From Sebastes aleutianus (taxonomy: Eukaryota; Chordata; Actinopteri; Perciformes; Sebastidae): a stretch of 64,000 nucleotides of DNA. Under the pieces are notes generated by a model that saw only the letters and a program-made list of their open reading frames with translations, had not been told where the DNA came from and did not search any database. The translations under genes and the position numbers were made by a program. Within the stretch, counting starts at the first letter, position 1. Each line of letters starts with the position of its first letter. The DNA lies in contig CAKAKS010000039.1 in NCBI GenBank assembly GCA_916700875.1, positions 18,387,139 to 18,451,138 of the forward strand. The letters run 5' to 3'. Of the stretch, positions 63,274-64,000 are shown piece after piece.

Positions 63274-63423
63274 CCAGCAAACCAATCAAAGATGAAAAAG
63301 CTTTGGAGAGTTGTGTTTAAATACTTCCTTCTTCGCTTTTACATTTCCCCAGCAAACCAGTCAAAGATGAAAAAGCTTCTGAGAGTTACGTGTAACTATT
63401 TCCTTCTTCGCTTCTACATTCCC
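63274..63423. repeat. 75-base tandem duplication upstream of usp3
   Basis: Two adjacent copies with period exactly 75 bases, starting CCAGCAAACCAATCAAAGAT (63274) and CCAGCAAACCAGTCAAAGAT (63349) and ending CTTCGCTTYTACATTYCC. The first copy keeps an ACCAAT box. The period is a multiple of three, so a short plus-strand frame repeats in register, but I see no reason to call it a gene. Confidence 0.9.
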
Positions 63424-63429
63424 CTGTGC

Positions 63430-63667
63430 CACTTAGAGAGACACTGTAGGTGCCTCATATTTGGGTCCGCAAGTCTTTACTAATATATTTATACCTACTG
63501 ACATGTAGAAATTCTAATATTTAACCTAATTAAGCCGTGATGTGAGACTTAAATTTGTTTAGAAGTGTAACTGCCTCGCTTATGATGGTTTGTATGATAT
63601 ACAGCATGTTATTTCCAATCTTCTCTTGACTAAAATATAGCATTAGGCCCATCAAACATATATACTG

Positions 63668-63707
<40 letters not shown>

Positions 63708-64000
63708 TATAGATATATATATTATTATTATTATTTTTTTTTTTTTTTTTTTTATTTAGTGAAGCAAGACAAAACAGGTGAAATTTGACAAGACAAACAG
63801 AAACAAACAAAATAGAAAAATAAATAAATAAAATACATCAGGTAACATATTTATGTTATATTTATTTATTTTAACATTCATCTTAAGTTTCTCATGTAGA
63901 AAGTTGGCTACATCAGCATTCTTGTATACAGTGAAAGAATAGATGGGAAATACTCTCTTTTTCAAGTCTACAGAAATCACACTTATAATCATTATAATAA
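63430..64000. other. Region beyond the usp3 promoter, simple repeats only
   Basis: Contains (AT)n, (AG)n, (ATT)n and a T-run at about 63661-63752, then A-T rich sequence to the window edge. No gene seen. Confidence 0.6.

Overview
The window looks like nuclear DNA of a ray-finned, probably percomorph, fish. Coding sequence is broken into short exons with GT-AG introns. The three recognisable proteins are vertebrate families. The DNA between them is full of short inverted-repeat transposon relics, LINE fragments and microsatellites of the kind found in teleosts. No bacterial, phage or CRISPR features are present.

Three protein-coding genes are supported, all on the minus strand. (1) ciart (Chrono, a circadian transcriptional repressor) has five coding exons between 7345 and 12919, a likely non-coding first exon ending at 15141, and a poly(A) signal at 6139-6144; the joined reading frame is 358 residues. 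(2) fbxl22 (a muscle F-box protein that serves as an SCF ubiquitin-ligase substrate receptor) has two coding exons at 47489-47826 and 42343-42691, giving 228 residues. (3) usp3 (a histone H2A/H2B deubiquitinase) has fifteen coding exons between 52397 and 62876, giving 618 residues. usp3 and fbxl22 are also neighbours in human (15q22), whereas human CIART is on 1q21, so having ciart about 27 kb downstream of fbxl22 is a different arrangement. The fbxl22/usp3 pair places a ligase substrate receptor beside a deubiquitinase; ciart has no evident functional link to them.

Layout: 1-600 and 1090-1470 A-rich tandem repeats; 600-1085 dispersed repeat; about 1640-2000 LINE gag remnant; 2000-6100 no gene seen; 6115-15430 ciart; 15.5-42.1 kb a repeat-rich gene-poor interval that contains one unexplained coding-like segment (38163-38624) beside a broken LINE (38790-39970); 42.1-47.9 kb fbxl22; 48-51.4 kb repeats; 51.4-62.95 kb usp3; 62.95-64 kb usp3 promoter region and simple repeats.

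The most notable observations are a stretch of about 96 residues appended to the C-terminus of USP3, rich in Ala, Asp and Thr and without a human counterpart; an unrecognised open frame with an intact splice acceptor but one in-frame stop at 38.2-38.6 kb; and several transposon relics whose target-site duplications and nesting can be read directly.
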